Of a DNA stretch of 64,000 bases, positions 45,899-57,590 are shown piece by piece. A program made the translations under genes and the position numbers. Each line of letters starts with the position of its first letter. Position 1 is the stretch's first letter. Origin of the DNA: Leptodactylus fallax (taxonomy: Eukaryota > Chordata > Amphibia > Anura > Leptodactylidae); NCBI GenBank assembly GCA_947044405.1, contig CAMRHE010000166.1:3101501-3165500 (forward strand), written 5' to 3'. Under the pieces are notes generated by a model. The model was not told the origin of the DNA. It was given only the letters and a program-made list of their open reading frames with translations, and made no database searches.

Positions 45899-46055
45899 TT
45901 AGGCTAGATTCACACAACCGAATTTACCGGCTTGAACTTCATGCTGGGAGTGGGACTCCTAGCAGTATAGTTACAGTACAGGACAGTATGTCGCAGGGAG
46001 GCAGGGACTCCTAGCATGATAGATAACTATGTGGTCGTGTGAATGCAGTATTAAT
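45899..46055. mobile_element. Miniature element with GATTCACAC ends
   Basis: TTAGGCTAGATTCACACAACC on the left pairs roughly with GGTCGTGTGAATGCAGTATT on the right. The interior has GGGACTCCTAGCA twice (about 45953 and 46006). Confidence 0.6.
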
Positions 46056-46594
46056 GTCCTACTTGGGAAAAATACAAAACACAAGTAAATAGACTGCAGT
46101 ACAGACAATCTGTTTTATATATATCTTGTAATAATTATATTTCCAATGCTTTTTGACCCCACACACACCAACAACTCTGCCTCCACTCAGATATCTCCAA
46201 CCTTCTTGATGATGTTCCTCCAATCAGGTTTTAGTAGTATGAGATGGAAGTTTTTCTCATACTAGTCCTTGCCCGCCTTTGGATAGCGCTCTTTCACCCA
46301 GAACAAATCTTTTAAGACTGCCAGGATCATGACCTTCCAACTTCCCCAAATGTTCTTGTACACTGAGGAAATTAATTAGTGTTTACAATTCTGATAAGAC
46401 AATATCTGTTTATTCCTAGCCAGGTGTTATCTTCCTGGGTATCAATATGCATGTCAATGTCAGGCAGATGTCCATTCAACACACCCTTGTGACTTCCATG
46501 GACAAGGATGTGCCTAGCAGCCTCCAAGGCTCAGGGGTTCTTAAAACACACACATGAAAGACAAGCAGTACTGTATATCCTGTTACTTATTAGC

Positions 46595-47765
46595 AACTGC
46601 CCTACAAACAGTTGTATCTATCACTGCTTTCCTTGAATCCATAATGCTGCCATTTCGGTTTCCAACAGAGCGTGAGTTAAAGTTACAGACCAGCTGAATG
46701 ACTGGGTGCAGATTGCTGTTTCCTGGACACACATTACTTTATGGAGATGATAATGATAAGGACGATGACCATGTGCTAGGTGTGAATGCTGCCTGTCTAC
46801 AAAGACGATCATGGGGAAAAGGAATAGAACAGTCTTGCTCACTTGGTGCTACTGCCAATTCCATTTTGGCAAATGAGCTGGTGATGCCATTTTATGTGAG
46901 TACGGAAAGACCTAGTTCCTACGAGTGTGCCTGCACACCCATGGATAATTATCTACTTGTAGATTTGTCATTTGATAAAGTACAAACAAATTCCCATATG
47001 GGAGATGACCGCACGTAGATGCTGCCACCAAAACCATCAGCAGTGAAAATATGTCTATCAGTGCCACCACCACCCAGGCTTGCCTTATATCTACCCTAGG
47101 TAGGTCTTCTGGATATTGGGGCCACCCATCTGGTGAAATTCTTACTATTGCAGTTGCCACCACTCTCTTCCTGTGATGTCACCCTGTCACCCTGACTCAG
47201 TCTTATCAGTAATAGAATTATCACCGGATTCAGTAATGTCATCATCTTCCTCACTTTTCTGTGGCTCATCATGGCAATAGGGTTCCTCTATACTCTCACA
47301 ATACCTAAAAGATTTCCCCCTAGTGCCCCTACCAGTATAACTACCAGTAGTACACCCACTGCCACTACTACATCTAACACCAACACTTATGTCTTCCAGC
47401 TGGTAGTTCTCATCCAACTCATCAAGAAGAGGAAGTATTGGGCTATTAGGAGTATCTCGCTCAGTAGATGCCACATGACTACTAGAGAATGGGATCTGTA
47501 TCAATGAAGAAGACATGGTTGGTAATACAGAAAGATAACGTGGTAAATTACATGTTACAACAGAGGAGGAGAAGAAAGATACAGAACCCTGACTTGACAT
47601 TTGTAGTTCACTGCTTTAAAAATGTCTTTATTCTCAGAAATAGTGATTGACAACACTGTGTTTATGTCTTTTTTGTTTTTGGTTTTTTTTTTCAAAAAAA
47701 ATTCAAGAAAAATAGTAAAGCACTAAAAGCACTAAAAGGGTGATCTAGTCCATGAGAATTAGACC
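46595..47765 (-). mobile_element. hAT-X element, 5' part with decayed BED finger
   Basis: 46880-46925 (CATTTTATGTGAGTACGGAA and onward) matches the BED-finger segment of the copy at 30446-30490. Text near 47330-47480 matches the acidic, low-complexity N-terminal region near 30820-31010. 47700-47765 matches 31450-31510. The reading orientation is minus. Frames are broken. Confidence 0.6.
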
Positions 47766-48710
47766 ATAACTGCGTCTGTCAGCTTGTTAACAATTACAAT
47801 TCCGACAGTTTGTATCTACTTTGGGTAACCAAAAAAAAACCCTTAACAAACATAGACTTTTCAGATTTTCAGGCTGCAAGACTATTGGGTGAGACTATTG
47901 GGTTTATTGGGTGAGCAAAAAAAATTAAAAAAAACCTTAATAAACTGATATTTTTTTAGACTAGCAGGCTGTGTGACACTGTTTATTGGGTGAGCAAAAA
48001 GGAGGATTCTAACTGTCAAGAAATAATAGACTATGACAAGTATGAGGGATTGAGTTTGGCACAGTATAAGGCATGCACACCAGGCAGGTTTCCCTTTGTA
48101 AATAGCAGTTTCTTTCTGTAACCACAGTCATACTGATCAGAACAACAGTTCATAGTTGGTTAATGTTCACCTTGTCTTCACCTTGTCAGTATGTTCACGC
48201 ACCTTGTGGTCGCATGATCACTAACTTGCCAACCTGAATTAGAGGGAATAGAAGCCCACATTCAGTTGATTCATTAAAGCAAGTGAAGCACTTCCTGTAC
48301 CATGTGACTAAGAAGTAGACCTGCTGATCAGTTCATTTTTGGTAGTACAAGTTAATAAGTGGATGTTCTTCTTTCAAGTCATAAATTCAGTGACAAATAA
48401 TTTTTTGCCAAATAATTATCTTTCCAAAGAAGTTATCCTATAGATAATGGGATAAAGGTGTAAGTGTCTGCTGGAACCCCTATGATCATGAGAACCGGGG
48501 TCCTGTGTCTTCTCAATAGAATGGTCCCAGTGCAGAAAACTTATCCCCCAACTTGCGGAAAGGGAATAATTTCCTCTAATTCCTTATTGTCACCACCAAG
48601 CTTTGTCTTTTCATTTAAAATTTTGTATCCCTATCTTCCAGGATGTTAAGGTGTTATGTTAATCTCAAATCCACTAAATTGATATGGAATCTACAACACT
48701 CTAACCATTT
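47765..48710. other. No gene seen; short internal repeats
   Basis: GACTATTGGGTGAG and TTTATTGGGTGAGCAAAAA recur near 47880-48000. It may be the outer part of hAT-X, but no terminus is clear. Confidence 0.4.
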
Positions 48711-49790
48711 GTCAAACAGTGCAATTGCACTGGGCTCTATGGCAGCTGGGGCCAAATGTCATCCCAGATTCAGCTGGTCTGTTTTGAATTCCAGGCACTG
48801 TTCCATTTTCAACTTTATCTACGTGACTTTAGTCTGGAGGCGAATGAGAAGAAATTGTACTGTTTATGAGGCACTAAGAGGTCATTATACTTTGTAGAGA
48901 TCACTAAAGAGGCCTTATACTGTGTGTAGCTCACTAAGGAAGAATTGTGGGGGCACTATTGAAGCATCATACTGTATGTAGCAACTAATGGGGTATTTTA
49001 CTGTGTGTGGGCCACTAAGGGGGCATTTTCCTATGTGGGAGTCACTATAGGAGAATAAAAGAGTGTAGGATCACTATAATGCTCCTCAGTGGTCCCCACA
49101 TTATAAAAAGCTCACTTTATGCCCTCACACAGTCTAAGCATTACAACTCTGGAGGCAATAATAAAGCTTAACTCTGTGTGGGTGGACTAATGAAACATTT
49201 AATGTTGAGGGGGCTACTAACAGAGCATTATATCATGAGGGGACATTAAGGGAGCATTATACTATGTAGGGTCCACTAAAGAGACATTATACTAGGTGGC
49301 CCATGGGATATCATACTGTGCCACTAAGGTAACATTATACTATGTGGGGCCAGTTAAGGACATTCTACTGATTGTTGGGACTAATGGGGCATTATACTCC
49401 ACATAACAATTGTGGAGACAATAAGGAGCATCATACTGTATGGGGTTTATAATGGGGCACTATATTTGTTTTGGGACACTTAACGGGCATTATGCTGTGT
49501 GAGGGCACAAAGGGAGCATTCTATTTATGTGTTAGGGGGAGTAAGGAAGCACCATTTCTATGTTACACAAAGAAGAGTGTTATTAATATGTAGGGGCACT
49601 AAAGATGGGGGTTGAAGGGGTATGTGTAGGGCTAGGGGCGTGGTTTAAAAAAAAATGTTCTCCTTGTCTCTGTGCATGCCATCACCTGTATCACCTTTTG
49701 TGTCCTCTAAAAGACAGGGTGTATGCCTAAGCTGTGGGGGGCCCACTTATGAGCACTTTGCACTGGGTCCACTAAAATAGTCCTGCACAT
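48710..49790. repeat. Old, degenerate minisatellite of the GGGGCATTATACT type
   Basis: Units such as GGGGCACTATTGAAGCATCA, GGGGTATTTTACTGTGTG and GGGGCATTATACTCC recur at irregular 30-60 bp spacing from about 48880 to 49560. They resemble the 31-bp units at 57090 and 60780 but are much more diverged. The block ends with GGGGGGCCCACTTATGAGC and CACTGGGTCCACTAAAATAG, hAT-end-like text, near 49787. Confidence 0.6.
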
Positions 49791-49915
49791 AATGATTATA
49801 ACCATACACATAGTAAAACTACTTTAAGCTACCATTATAAATATCAATCTACATAAAAATGTTGTAAGTTGCTACAAAACCTGCACATTTTTTGGCATAC
49901 GGTTCATTTGTGTTT

Positions 49916-50059
49916 TCAGAAACCATCTTCTCTGCAGTAAAAGTCAACGCATGCCATTGTCATCTCATATCCACAAGTTGAATCACACTCTTTCAATTTA
50001 CCCGGGGTTCCTGACCTCAATGTCAGAAGTGTTGACAGAAATGTATGCAACTCATCGGT
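49916..50059 (-). other. Candidate terminal exon, cysteine-rich (speculative)
   Basis: A good minus-strand acceptor (TATCTTCTTTCTCTAG) precedes a 47-codon open segment that ends at a TGA (49918-49916). The end of the segment contains CGYEMTMACVDFYC with another cysteine four residues upstream (C-x3-C-x7-C-x4-C). Both other frames are closed. I recognise no family. A short open length can arise by chance, and no upstream exon is identified. Confidence 0.25.
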
Positions 50060-50061
50060 CT

Positions 50062-50450
50062 AGAGAAAGAAGATACAGTGAGTAGCAAACATAATCTAGA
50101 CCATTTGGAAATCCAATACTTGCACAACACAGGCCTTTCAGCATTCTCCCTTCCTTACAGCGTATGCTTGTGGTATTAAGTCAACTTATTTGGCTTGCTT
50201 CTAGGACACCTTATCTTGCTTGAAGTCATTCCTTTGGAAAAGTAAAATACAGTAGCTCCAAAATGTAATGGATAGGGGCTGTGAAACTCTTCATGCACTG
50301 AAGATTGTAAGTGCACTGCCTTTTATTGACCTCATTTTTTAAAGATGTAATATTATTGTAATGATTATTTGATATTACTACTGATATTCACAAGTGTATC
50401 ACTTGAGTTCACATGTCATTATTGATCTGGAGATGGATATAGTTCTAAGA
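50062..50450. other. No gene seen
   Basis: Intergenic. A minus-strand CAATAAAAGGCAG near 50320 is weakly TATA-like. Confidence 0.35.
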
Positions 50451-50455
50451 ACTTA

Positions 50456-50850
50456 ATGGAAACCTGTCAGGGTGATTTTGGACTTGCAATTTATACACTG
50501 GGGATTTAGTGTCCCAAATTGCCTTGTTGTAAAGCTGTCCATGCCCCTATTAAAAAACCTTTATACTTACCTAAATATACAGTAAGTCAAATAAGTCTCA
50601 TTTGTCATCTCTGGTGCTCCTCGTGCCCGCGCAGTTGCTCAGTGAAGCCTGGGAAGTACACTTTGGCTTCACTGAGCAATAGCGCAGATGCCAGGAGCAC
50701 CAAGGATGTGGTGTATTTTTCCCAGTTTCCCCAAACATCTAAGCAGGTGCTGGGAGTACAGATACCAGGTGAGTGTAAAGATTTTTTCTCAATATGGGTA
50801 CGAACAACTTTACAATTACAATTTGGGACACCCTTTAAACAGAGTCTGTG
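50456..50850. mobile_element. Foldback miniature element with AATGGAAACCTGTCAGG end
   Basis: The left part AATGGAAACCTGTCAGGGTG and internal pairs such as ATTTGGGACACCCTTTAAAC near 50820 against TTTAGTGTCCCAAATTG near 50507 form an imperfect long inverted repeat. The centre holds TTGCTCAGTGAAGCC and GGCTTCACTGAGCAA, a perfect hairpin at about 50635-50677. Confidence 0.65.
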
Positions 50851-50859
50851 ACCACCCAA

Positions 50860-51555
50860 AAGAGTGTGAAATACCTCATCACCTTTGCTGCTTTTGTTTC
50901 CCTGTTTTAGCAGCCACTTTTTATTTTCTTCCCGAGTTCCTCCATTCTCCTGTTATTCCCACTACTATGTATATGTATATTAGCCTTTGGTATGCTAATT
51001 AATGAATAAAACAACAACTGGGGGGTCCTAACCCATCACTGTCAATTGGGCATCAACTTTTACTGCTCTGACACTGTTCAATAAGAGAGAGGAGTAGGCA
51101 ATAAGTGACCTCACTCTACTCTGTTCTGCAGCAGAAGAAGAACAGTGAGAACAGGAAACGCTGGAGATCATCTGTATAGAGAAAGCCAAGGCAATGTGTA
51201 TTTCATCCTGCATGGGCATAATGCCACAAAAAGCTGGTCATACACTTACAAACAGCTATTTCACCCCACAGGATAAAACTTCTCTTACAGCTGACTTCAG
51301 TCCCAATCAGACTTCAAAGTAAATAAACAGTAATTCATCAGGCATAGACACTTTCCTTAAATATCTGCAACAACCTGCCGAACACAAGCTATTCTTCTCC
51401 AACTCTACAATAACCTTTCAGAGAAGTGATTTTCTTCCAAAAATATTATAACCCCTCAGACATGAACAATTTTCCTCCAACGTTTCAATAATCCTTCAGT
51501 TACAAGGAATTCCTCATCAAATATCCACTCAAATAATGACTCATACTTGAGCAAT
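50860..51555. other. No gene seen
   Basis: 51040-51230 has the feel of a dispersed repeat (repeated CTCTAC and CTGCAGCAG segments) but no named family. Confidence 0.35.
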
Positions 51556-51558
51556 TCT

Positions 51559-51945
51559 CCAATAAAGATGGAAGAACCGATTCGTCATGAAGCTGATTTT
51601 ACCCGAATATTCCAAATTTATAGTATTTTAACAAAATAGAACAAGTGCTGATTCATATCAGACGAACAAAAATGGTCGCGTTTTTTCCCACAACTCTTTT
51701 TTCGCTGCGGCCAGCTACGTCGCCTTAATGGGGTTTTTTTTTACTACTGTGAATGTTAATCTGAAAAAAAAAATTTGTTTCTTAACTGTTTTTTTTCTTT
51801 GTTGCTGCTCATATATAGAATATTAGAGCCAATATACACTGTTAGTCTGCATTAATCTGGAAAAAATAAACTCTTTTTAATTTTTTTTTTTTGCTTTGCT
51901 CACCAATACACAGTGTGACCAAGTGTTAATCTGAAAAAATATTTG
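51559..51945. repeat. hAT-X terminal fragment
   Basis: AAAGATGGAAGAACCGATTC at 51564, then TTTTACCCGAATATTCCAAA, is the same terminal sequence seen inverted at 3640-3709. The rest is AT-rich without coding content. Confidence 0.55.
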
Positions 51946-51952
51946 CTTTTAA

Positions 51953-52137
51953 GGCTGAGGCCCCACGATGCAGAAACGCAGCTGTAGTCAAGAAAGGCTA
52001 CGAAAGGAATGGGAGATATATAGGAAGTTCTTATACTTCTCCCTTCTGCTCAATCCATTCCTGGCTTTGACTAAAAAAAACGCAGCAAAATCTGCAACAA
52101 AAAAAAGCTGTGTTTCCATAATGTGGTGCCTCAGACT
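51953..52137. mobile_element. Miniature element, GGGGCCCCACGTTGC family
   Basis: The left end GGCTGAGGCCCCACGATGC pairs with the right end GTGGTGCCTCAGACTTAA, and TTAA-like flanks occur on both sides. The interior CTTATACTTCTCCCTTCTGC is shared with 13172-13391. Confidence 0.75.
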
Positions 52138-52299
52138 TAAGTGTTTTTTGTTTAAGTGTTGCTCAAATGCATATATACATAATTGTGAAAATTTTACATA
52201 AAAATCCATTATTTAAGCATTTTTTTGGTTGTTGTTGTTCACCCAATATAAAGTATTATTATAAAAAAAAACCCTCTTGTTATTTAAAGTTACATAATT

Positions 52300-52460
52300 A
52301 GTATGGCTGAAAAAAGACATATGTTCATCAAGTTCAACCAGGGGATGGGAAAGGGCATGACATTCTATACATTTCCACAAGTATCAATGCTATTTTGCTC
52401 TAAAAAGGTATCTAATTCTTTTTTTGAAGCTGCTACCTGTGAGTGCTGTGACCAGCTCAA
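52300..52460. repeat. Short dispersed repeat, AAAAAGACATATG type
   Basis: Its first 60 bp match 31905-31965. The GAGTGCTGTGACCAGCTC end may belong to the same repeat. Confidence 0.5.
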
Positions 52461-52490
52461 GGGGTATTCCCATTTCAAAGATCCTATCTA

Positions 52491-52722
52491 CAGGGTGGGC
52501 CATAATTATGGATACACCCAGGTGGGCCATAAGTATGGATACACCCAGATAAAATGGAAGTGGTTGCTGATATCACCTTAACGTTTGTGGCATATTAGTA
52601 CATGGGAAGGGGGTCATGTGACACATCAAACACATGGAGAATTGCACAAGAAAAACAATGGTATCTGGGTGTATCCATACTTATGGCCCACCCGGGTGTA
52701 TCCATACTGTATCCATACCCTG
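52491..52722. mobile_element. Mariner-like miniature element with doubled ends (232 bp)
   Basis: It starts CAGGGTGGGCCATAATTATG after TA (52489-52490) and ends CATACCCTG before TA (52723-52724). The GGTGGGCCATAAGTATGGAT unit occurs twice in tandem at the left and once inverted at the right, so the left terminus is duplicated. There is no coding capacity. Confidence 0.85.
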
Positions 52723-53101
52723 TATAGTGCTAGCTTATGTAAATTCAAGTGTTTTTCTAAATACATTGTTTTCAGCAATGCTGCTTCCCTTGCCTGCTAT
52801 GTGAAATTATTGTTTACTCCCATTGTTTACACATCATTCTCAAAGCACCTGGCCTGTATCTTATATGAGGTCAGATGATGTCACTTACTGCTCTCTTGAG
52901 GGGGGGGGGGTAAATTCTCCAAATTATGGTAGCTTTCAGAGCTGTTATGTTATGTCAGGACATTTAGTTCAGCTGATTGCAGTTTGCTGCTAAAGGCTCG
53001 GAAAGTGTCAACCTTTCTATGTAAACACAAAGATAACATTAAGTTTACTGCAATTGTCTAGGAGCATGCACGTGTTCTGTCCAAACCTGTGTAATCTCTT
53101 A

Positions 53102-54070
53102 TCTCTTACATATATATAAAAATGAGTTTCTGTCTGTCTGTCTGTTCTTTGTGCACGACCAAATGACTGGACCGATCTTCACCAAATTTGGCACACAGGT
53201 GCATCAGATGTCTGGGAAGGTTTTAGACCAGCTCTCAGCTCTCAGCTCTCTAGGATGTACTGTTCCTGAGATATAGTATTCCCAAAAAATGACCTGCATT
53301 AGCCAATAGAAGCTTGCAAGTCTTTCACTCATATTCCAACTGCCATATACATGGTCACATGTCCCTTATCAGACAATAGAAGTTCGCAGGCGCTTAGTCT
53401 CCACATGCAAACAGCTTTACTCCAGGTTCCCATAACAACCCAGCCAATTGTCTTCACTGCGCAGGGCGCTGTGGATGACACTGTTACACAAGGTCACATA
53501 CACACAGTTTTACTCCAGGTTTCCAAAACAATCCAGGCATTTTTCTTCACTGCTGTAGGTCAGCTTTAAAGGGGCAGGGCGCTGTGGATGACACTGTTAC
53601 ACAAGGTCACATACACACAGTTTTACTACAGGTTTCCATAACAACCAATCACAGGTTTTTCACTGATATCCAAACTGAGATACACATGATCACATGACAC
53701 TTATGGACAAATGGAAACTTGCAGGTTCTTCAGTCTTGACATACACACAGCTTTACACCAGGTTTCCATAGCAACCACACTATTTATGACCTGTATTATT
53801 CAATAGCAGTTCGCAGGTCCTAGTCAGTCGTATGATGTGTATCAGCCAATATAACTTCACATTTAATTTACCAGGTTTCCATAACAACACAGCCATAAAT
53901 AGACTGTAATTATACTGAACTGCCATACTGGATGTCAGCATTCTTATAAATTGAAACGTATTAAAACTACACACAAACGACATACAAAATAGACCAGTGC
54001 CAATTCTTATGGGGCCACTACACAAACAAAAAATTTAATATACCCGTGCGAAGCCAGGTCCTTCTGCTAG
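53102..54070 (+). mobile_element. Non-autonomous Helitron-like element (about 969 bp)
   Basis: The left end TCTTACATATATATAAAAAT follows an A, and the right end ACCCGTGCGAAGCCAGGT then CTTCTGCTAG is followed by T. A 3' CTAG preceded by a short hairpin (ACCCG...CAGGT, one mismatch), and insertion between A and T without target duplication, are Helitron hallmarks. The interior repeats a TTTTACTCCAGGTTTCC plus GGGCGCTGTGGATGACACTG module (about 53464-53530 and 53577-53640). No Rep or helicase coding is present. Confidence 0.6.
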
Positions 54071-54310
54071 TGTAATATATATTTACTGTGCATATTACTT
54101 GTTCTGCATTTGTATTAGATTTCTAGTAATCAAAATAAATCATTTCTCGTGGTAAAGGCAATGTCCTGTTCATCAAACAGTCAAAGCCTGCCCTCCAGCT
54201 AATCACTACTATAATTTAACAGTGTTCAGTAAAATGAATGGAAAAAAGAGGGCAGGGGACAAATAAAAAGGAGGAGGAGGAGGAAGAAACACTTGTGCAA
54301 GTATTACTAC

Positions 54311-56553
54311 TAGAGATGAGCAAATCTATTCTGCAGAAGTGGAATTTGATCTGAATTTCAGGAAATCTTCGATTCACCACGATTCCGGATTTCCTCACGC
54401 TTCGATGCATCGAATCGCATTTTTTTATAAAATGGCCGCTGCACATGTTAGGACAAGAGGGAAGGAACTCTGGGAGCGCGGAATCACCCACAATGCCAAG
54501 CATGCAGCTAATCAGCAGCCAGCAGGACATGTGATGTCACAGCCCTATAAAAACCCTCGGCCATTTTAGGTACAGTCATTCCACATCGCTCTTACTGTAG
54601 GGACAGACGTTGGCAGGAGCGAGGGAAAGACTTAGAAAATATATAGAAGTTCAGGGAAAGAGGCTGAGCCTTAGAACTGTAGGGAAAGGATATTGATATT
54701 GGGAGGAATTGAGAGAAGAATATGGGGTGGTTGCAGGGTCATTTACAGCAAGAATTTGCAGCATAATGCACATTGCATCTCACTGCCGTTATACTGCTGC
54801 TCATTACTCATATCTGTATCTTCAAGGTGCACAACAAGCCTTTTGCATTGCAGTACAGCAAAAAACAGTGAATTATCATACATTTATTATAAGGGGCTTA
54901 TTCACTGTTCTTCCAAGGCATAACATTACTCAGTAATATTGTGCCAAAGCCATATCTGCACGTCTCTGTAAAAAAAACTTTTTAAAGGCGTTTATTATAA
55001 GGAGCTTATTCACTGTTCTTCCAAGGCATAACATTCCAGGCATAACATTATTCAGTACTATTGTGCCAAAGAAAACTGAATTATCATCCAATAATATCTG
55101 CACTTATCTGTAATAAACGCCTTTAACGTGGGGAAAGATATAACGACCATATTCGCCATTTTGTTAACAGTATAAAGTTGCAGGCCATTTTTAAAAACAG
55201 TATTGTCAATAATAATTCAATAATTCAATAATTCTTAGCAGTTATAACTTATTTAAAGGTGTTTATTAGTGTCAAAACACATAAAAAGGACCAAAGGACC
55301 ACATTCACCATTTTGTTACCAGTATAAAGTTGCAGGCCATTTTTAAAAACAATATTGTCAATAATTCAATAATTTTTAGCGGTTATCACTTAATTAAAGG
55401 TGTTTATTAGTGTCAACACACATAAAAAGGACCATATTCGCCCTTTTGTTACCAGTATAAAGTTGCAGCAGTCATTTCTTTGCCAAGAAAGCAGTACCAG
55501 CCCTGCACAAATATATAGAAGAGAAGGTGGGCCAGTCCTTGAGCCTGTCGATGTCTGCCAAAGTGCACGGCAGCACCGACGTGTGGAGCTGTAACTACAG
55601 TCAAGGACAATATATGTCATTTACGGCCCATTGGGTTAATGTGGTGCCTGCCCAGACACACCAGCAACTTGGACACGTGACGCAGCTTCTGCCTCCATGT
55701 TCTCACGCCACTGGTCCTGCAACAATGTTCACCTCATCCTCCACTATCTCCTCAGCCTCCATTTCAGGGACAATTCACAGTGCTCCTCAAGCATACCACA
55801 TGTGCAGGGCACAGCAGTGTCACACTATTCCTCAATCAAGAAATCGAATCCTGGCTTTCTCCAAGAGAACTTAAAATCGGAACAATGGTGACCGACAACG
55901 AGAAGAACATGGTGTCGGCGCTGCGTCAAGGAGGGCTGAGCCATCCGCCCTGCATGGCGCACGTGTTCAACCTGGTTGTCAAGTGTTTCCTTAAGTCTTC
56001 CACCCCTCTGCAAGACATCCTAAAAATCTCAAGGAAACTGCATGCACTTCAGCCACTCGTACACTGCCAAGCACACCCTCCTTGAGCTGCAGCGGCAGAA
56101 TGGCCTCCCACAACATAGGCTGATATGCGATGTTTCCACCCATTGGAATTTAACCCTCCATATGATAGATCGACTATATGAACAGAGAAAAACCATAAAC
56201 GATTTCTTTATACTTGGTACTCCCCTGTGTAACATTAACATTAGCCAGTGGCAGCTTATGCATGACACCTGCCGTTTGCTAGTTTCCTTTGAGGAGGCCA
56301 CTTTGTTAGTCAGTCGCAAGGACTGCGGGATGAACAACGCCATTCCACTGATTCACATCCTGAAAAAGATGCTTATCAATCTGACTGGTCAGGGGACAGG
56401 AGATGTGGTGTCTACATCTCAAGACCACATGAGCCCTGTGGGGGCTGAACTGGAGGAGGAGGAGGATGACGAGGACATTGGAGCACAAACAAATTTTGAA
56501 GCAAATTTTTTTGTAACTTCGAATCGAACTTTTGAGAAATTCGCTCATCTCTA
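54311..56553 (+). mobile_element. hAT-X element with exact ends and 8-bp duplication (2243 bp)
   Basis: The left end is TAGAGATGAGCAAAT and the right end reverse complements to TAGAGATGAGCGAAT. Both are flanked by ATTACTAC (54303-54310 and 56554-56561), a perfect 8-bp duplication. The first 1.1 kb is non-coding and contains a repeated CAGTATAAAGTTGCAGGCCA module (about 55170, 55320 and 55450). The transposase remnant occupies 55450-56553. This copy defines the ends of the family. Confidence 0.93.
55450..56553 (+). pseudogene. hAT transposase core remnant
   Basis: The first piece (from about 55485) reads SMSAKVHGSTDVWSCNYSQG, with the D of the first hAT catalytic motif. After a frame change, MVTDNEKNMVSAL (about 55885) gives the second catalytic D, and CMAHVFNLVVKCF follows. 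A second change near 56040 leads to HFSHSYTAKHTLLELQR and a long open piece to the TAA at 56553 containing STHWNLTLHMIDRLYEQR. The BED finger and the C-terminal dimerisation domain are missing, and an acidic EEEEDDEDIG stretch directly abuts the terminus, so the copy is internally deleted as well as frameshifted. It is not functional. Confidence 0.85.
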
Positions 56554-56796
56554 ATTACTACTAACAATAAAAATGTGTATGGCAATAGCAACACTGCTTA
56601 TGGCCTTGACACCCTGCCAATAACCCTAGGACTGTCGTACTTCTTGAGAATAAAGATGTTTTTGAATGCAGTGAACCCAGGCGTGCACATTTAATGAGGC
56701 GAAGTGAGGCGGCCGCTTCAGGCGGCACTGTCTGTCAGTGTCTGGCATTTTTACTATTTATTTAATGTAAACCATGCCTCAAATACTACTATTTTT

Positions 56797-57085
56797 ATAC
56801 TCTGGGGTCTTTTCAGACCCCAGAGTATAATAATTGGAGAGCCAGGGGAGGTGAGGGAACATAAAAACCAATGCTACTTACCTCTTCTGCGATCCGATGT
56901 TACTCCGAGCAGGCTTGGGCCCTCTGGTGACTAAATCGCCGGCCTGATCACGTGTCGTGTGTGCGCAGGGAGTGCACCGGTGTCCAGGAAAGGTAAGTAA
57001 CACTGGTTTTTATGTTTTTCACCTCCCCTGGGTCTCCGATCATTATATTCTGGGGTCTGAAAAGACCCCAGAGTATAATAATAGT
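56797..57085. mobile_element. Foldback element with palindromic tips
   Basis: Each arm starts with its own palindrome (TACTCTGGGGTC, then GACCCCAGAGTA) and continues through CAGGGGAGGTG and ACATAAAAACCA to TACTTACC. The arms are about 88 bp and about 90% matched as inverted repeats. It is related to the foldback at 7742. Confidence 0.85.
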
Positions 57086-57089
57086 TCAT

Positions 57090-57590
57090 GGGTGGGCCAC
57101 CATGGGGCATAATACCATGTTCAGGGGCCACTATGGGGCATAATACCATGTGCAGGGGCCACTGTGGAGCATAATACCCTATGCAGGGGCCACTATGGAG
57201 CATAATAACATGTGAAGGGGCCAATATGGAGCATAATACCGTGTGCAGGGGCCACTAGGGAGTATAATACCATGTGCAGGGGCCAGTAGGGAGCATAATA
57301 CTGTGTGCAGGATTTGCTGTGGAACATAATACCGTGTGCAGTGGCCACTGCAGGAAATAATATCATGTGCAGGGGCCACTATGGAGCATAATACCGTGTG
57401 CAGGGGCCACTATGGAGCATAATACCGTGTGCATGGGCCGCTGCGAGGCATAATACAGTGTGCAGAGGCCACTATGGCGCATAAAACCATGTGCAGGGGC
57501 CGCTGCGAGGCATAATACAATGTGCAGGGGCCGCTGCAGGACGTACTACTGTGTGCAGGGGCTGCTGGGGAACATTATAGTGTGTGTAAA
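57090..57590. repeat. 31-bp minisatellite, about 16 units
   Basis: The unit is close to GGGGCCACTATGGAGCATAA then TACCGTGTGCA. It directly follows the foldback and ends with AACATTATAGTGTGTGTAAA, exactly as the array at 60780 does. Confidence 0.95.

Larger units (their letters stand above)
44660..46590. other. Unique AT-rich DNA between two hAT-X pieces
   Basis: It holds no transposon coding. It contains one miniature element (45899-46055) and one candidate host exon on the minus strand (45611-45542). A minus-strand donor-like AAAATTCAG|GTAAGA ends at 45352. Confidence 0.4.

Noticed and set aside
49990..50059. Calcitonin-like reading (SGTPGK in the open segment)
   Set aside because: Only a short GTPGK coincidence; the paired cysteines and other conserved residues of calcitonin are absent.
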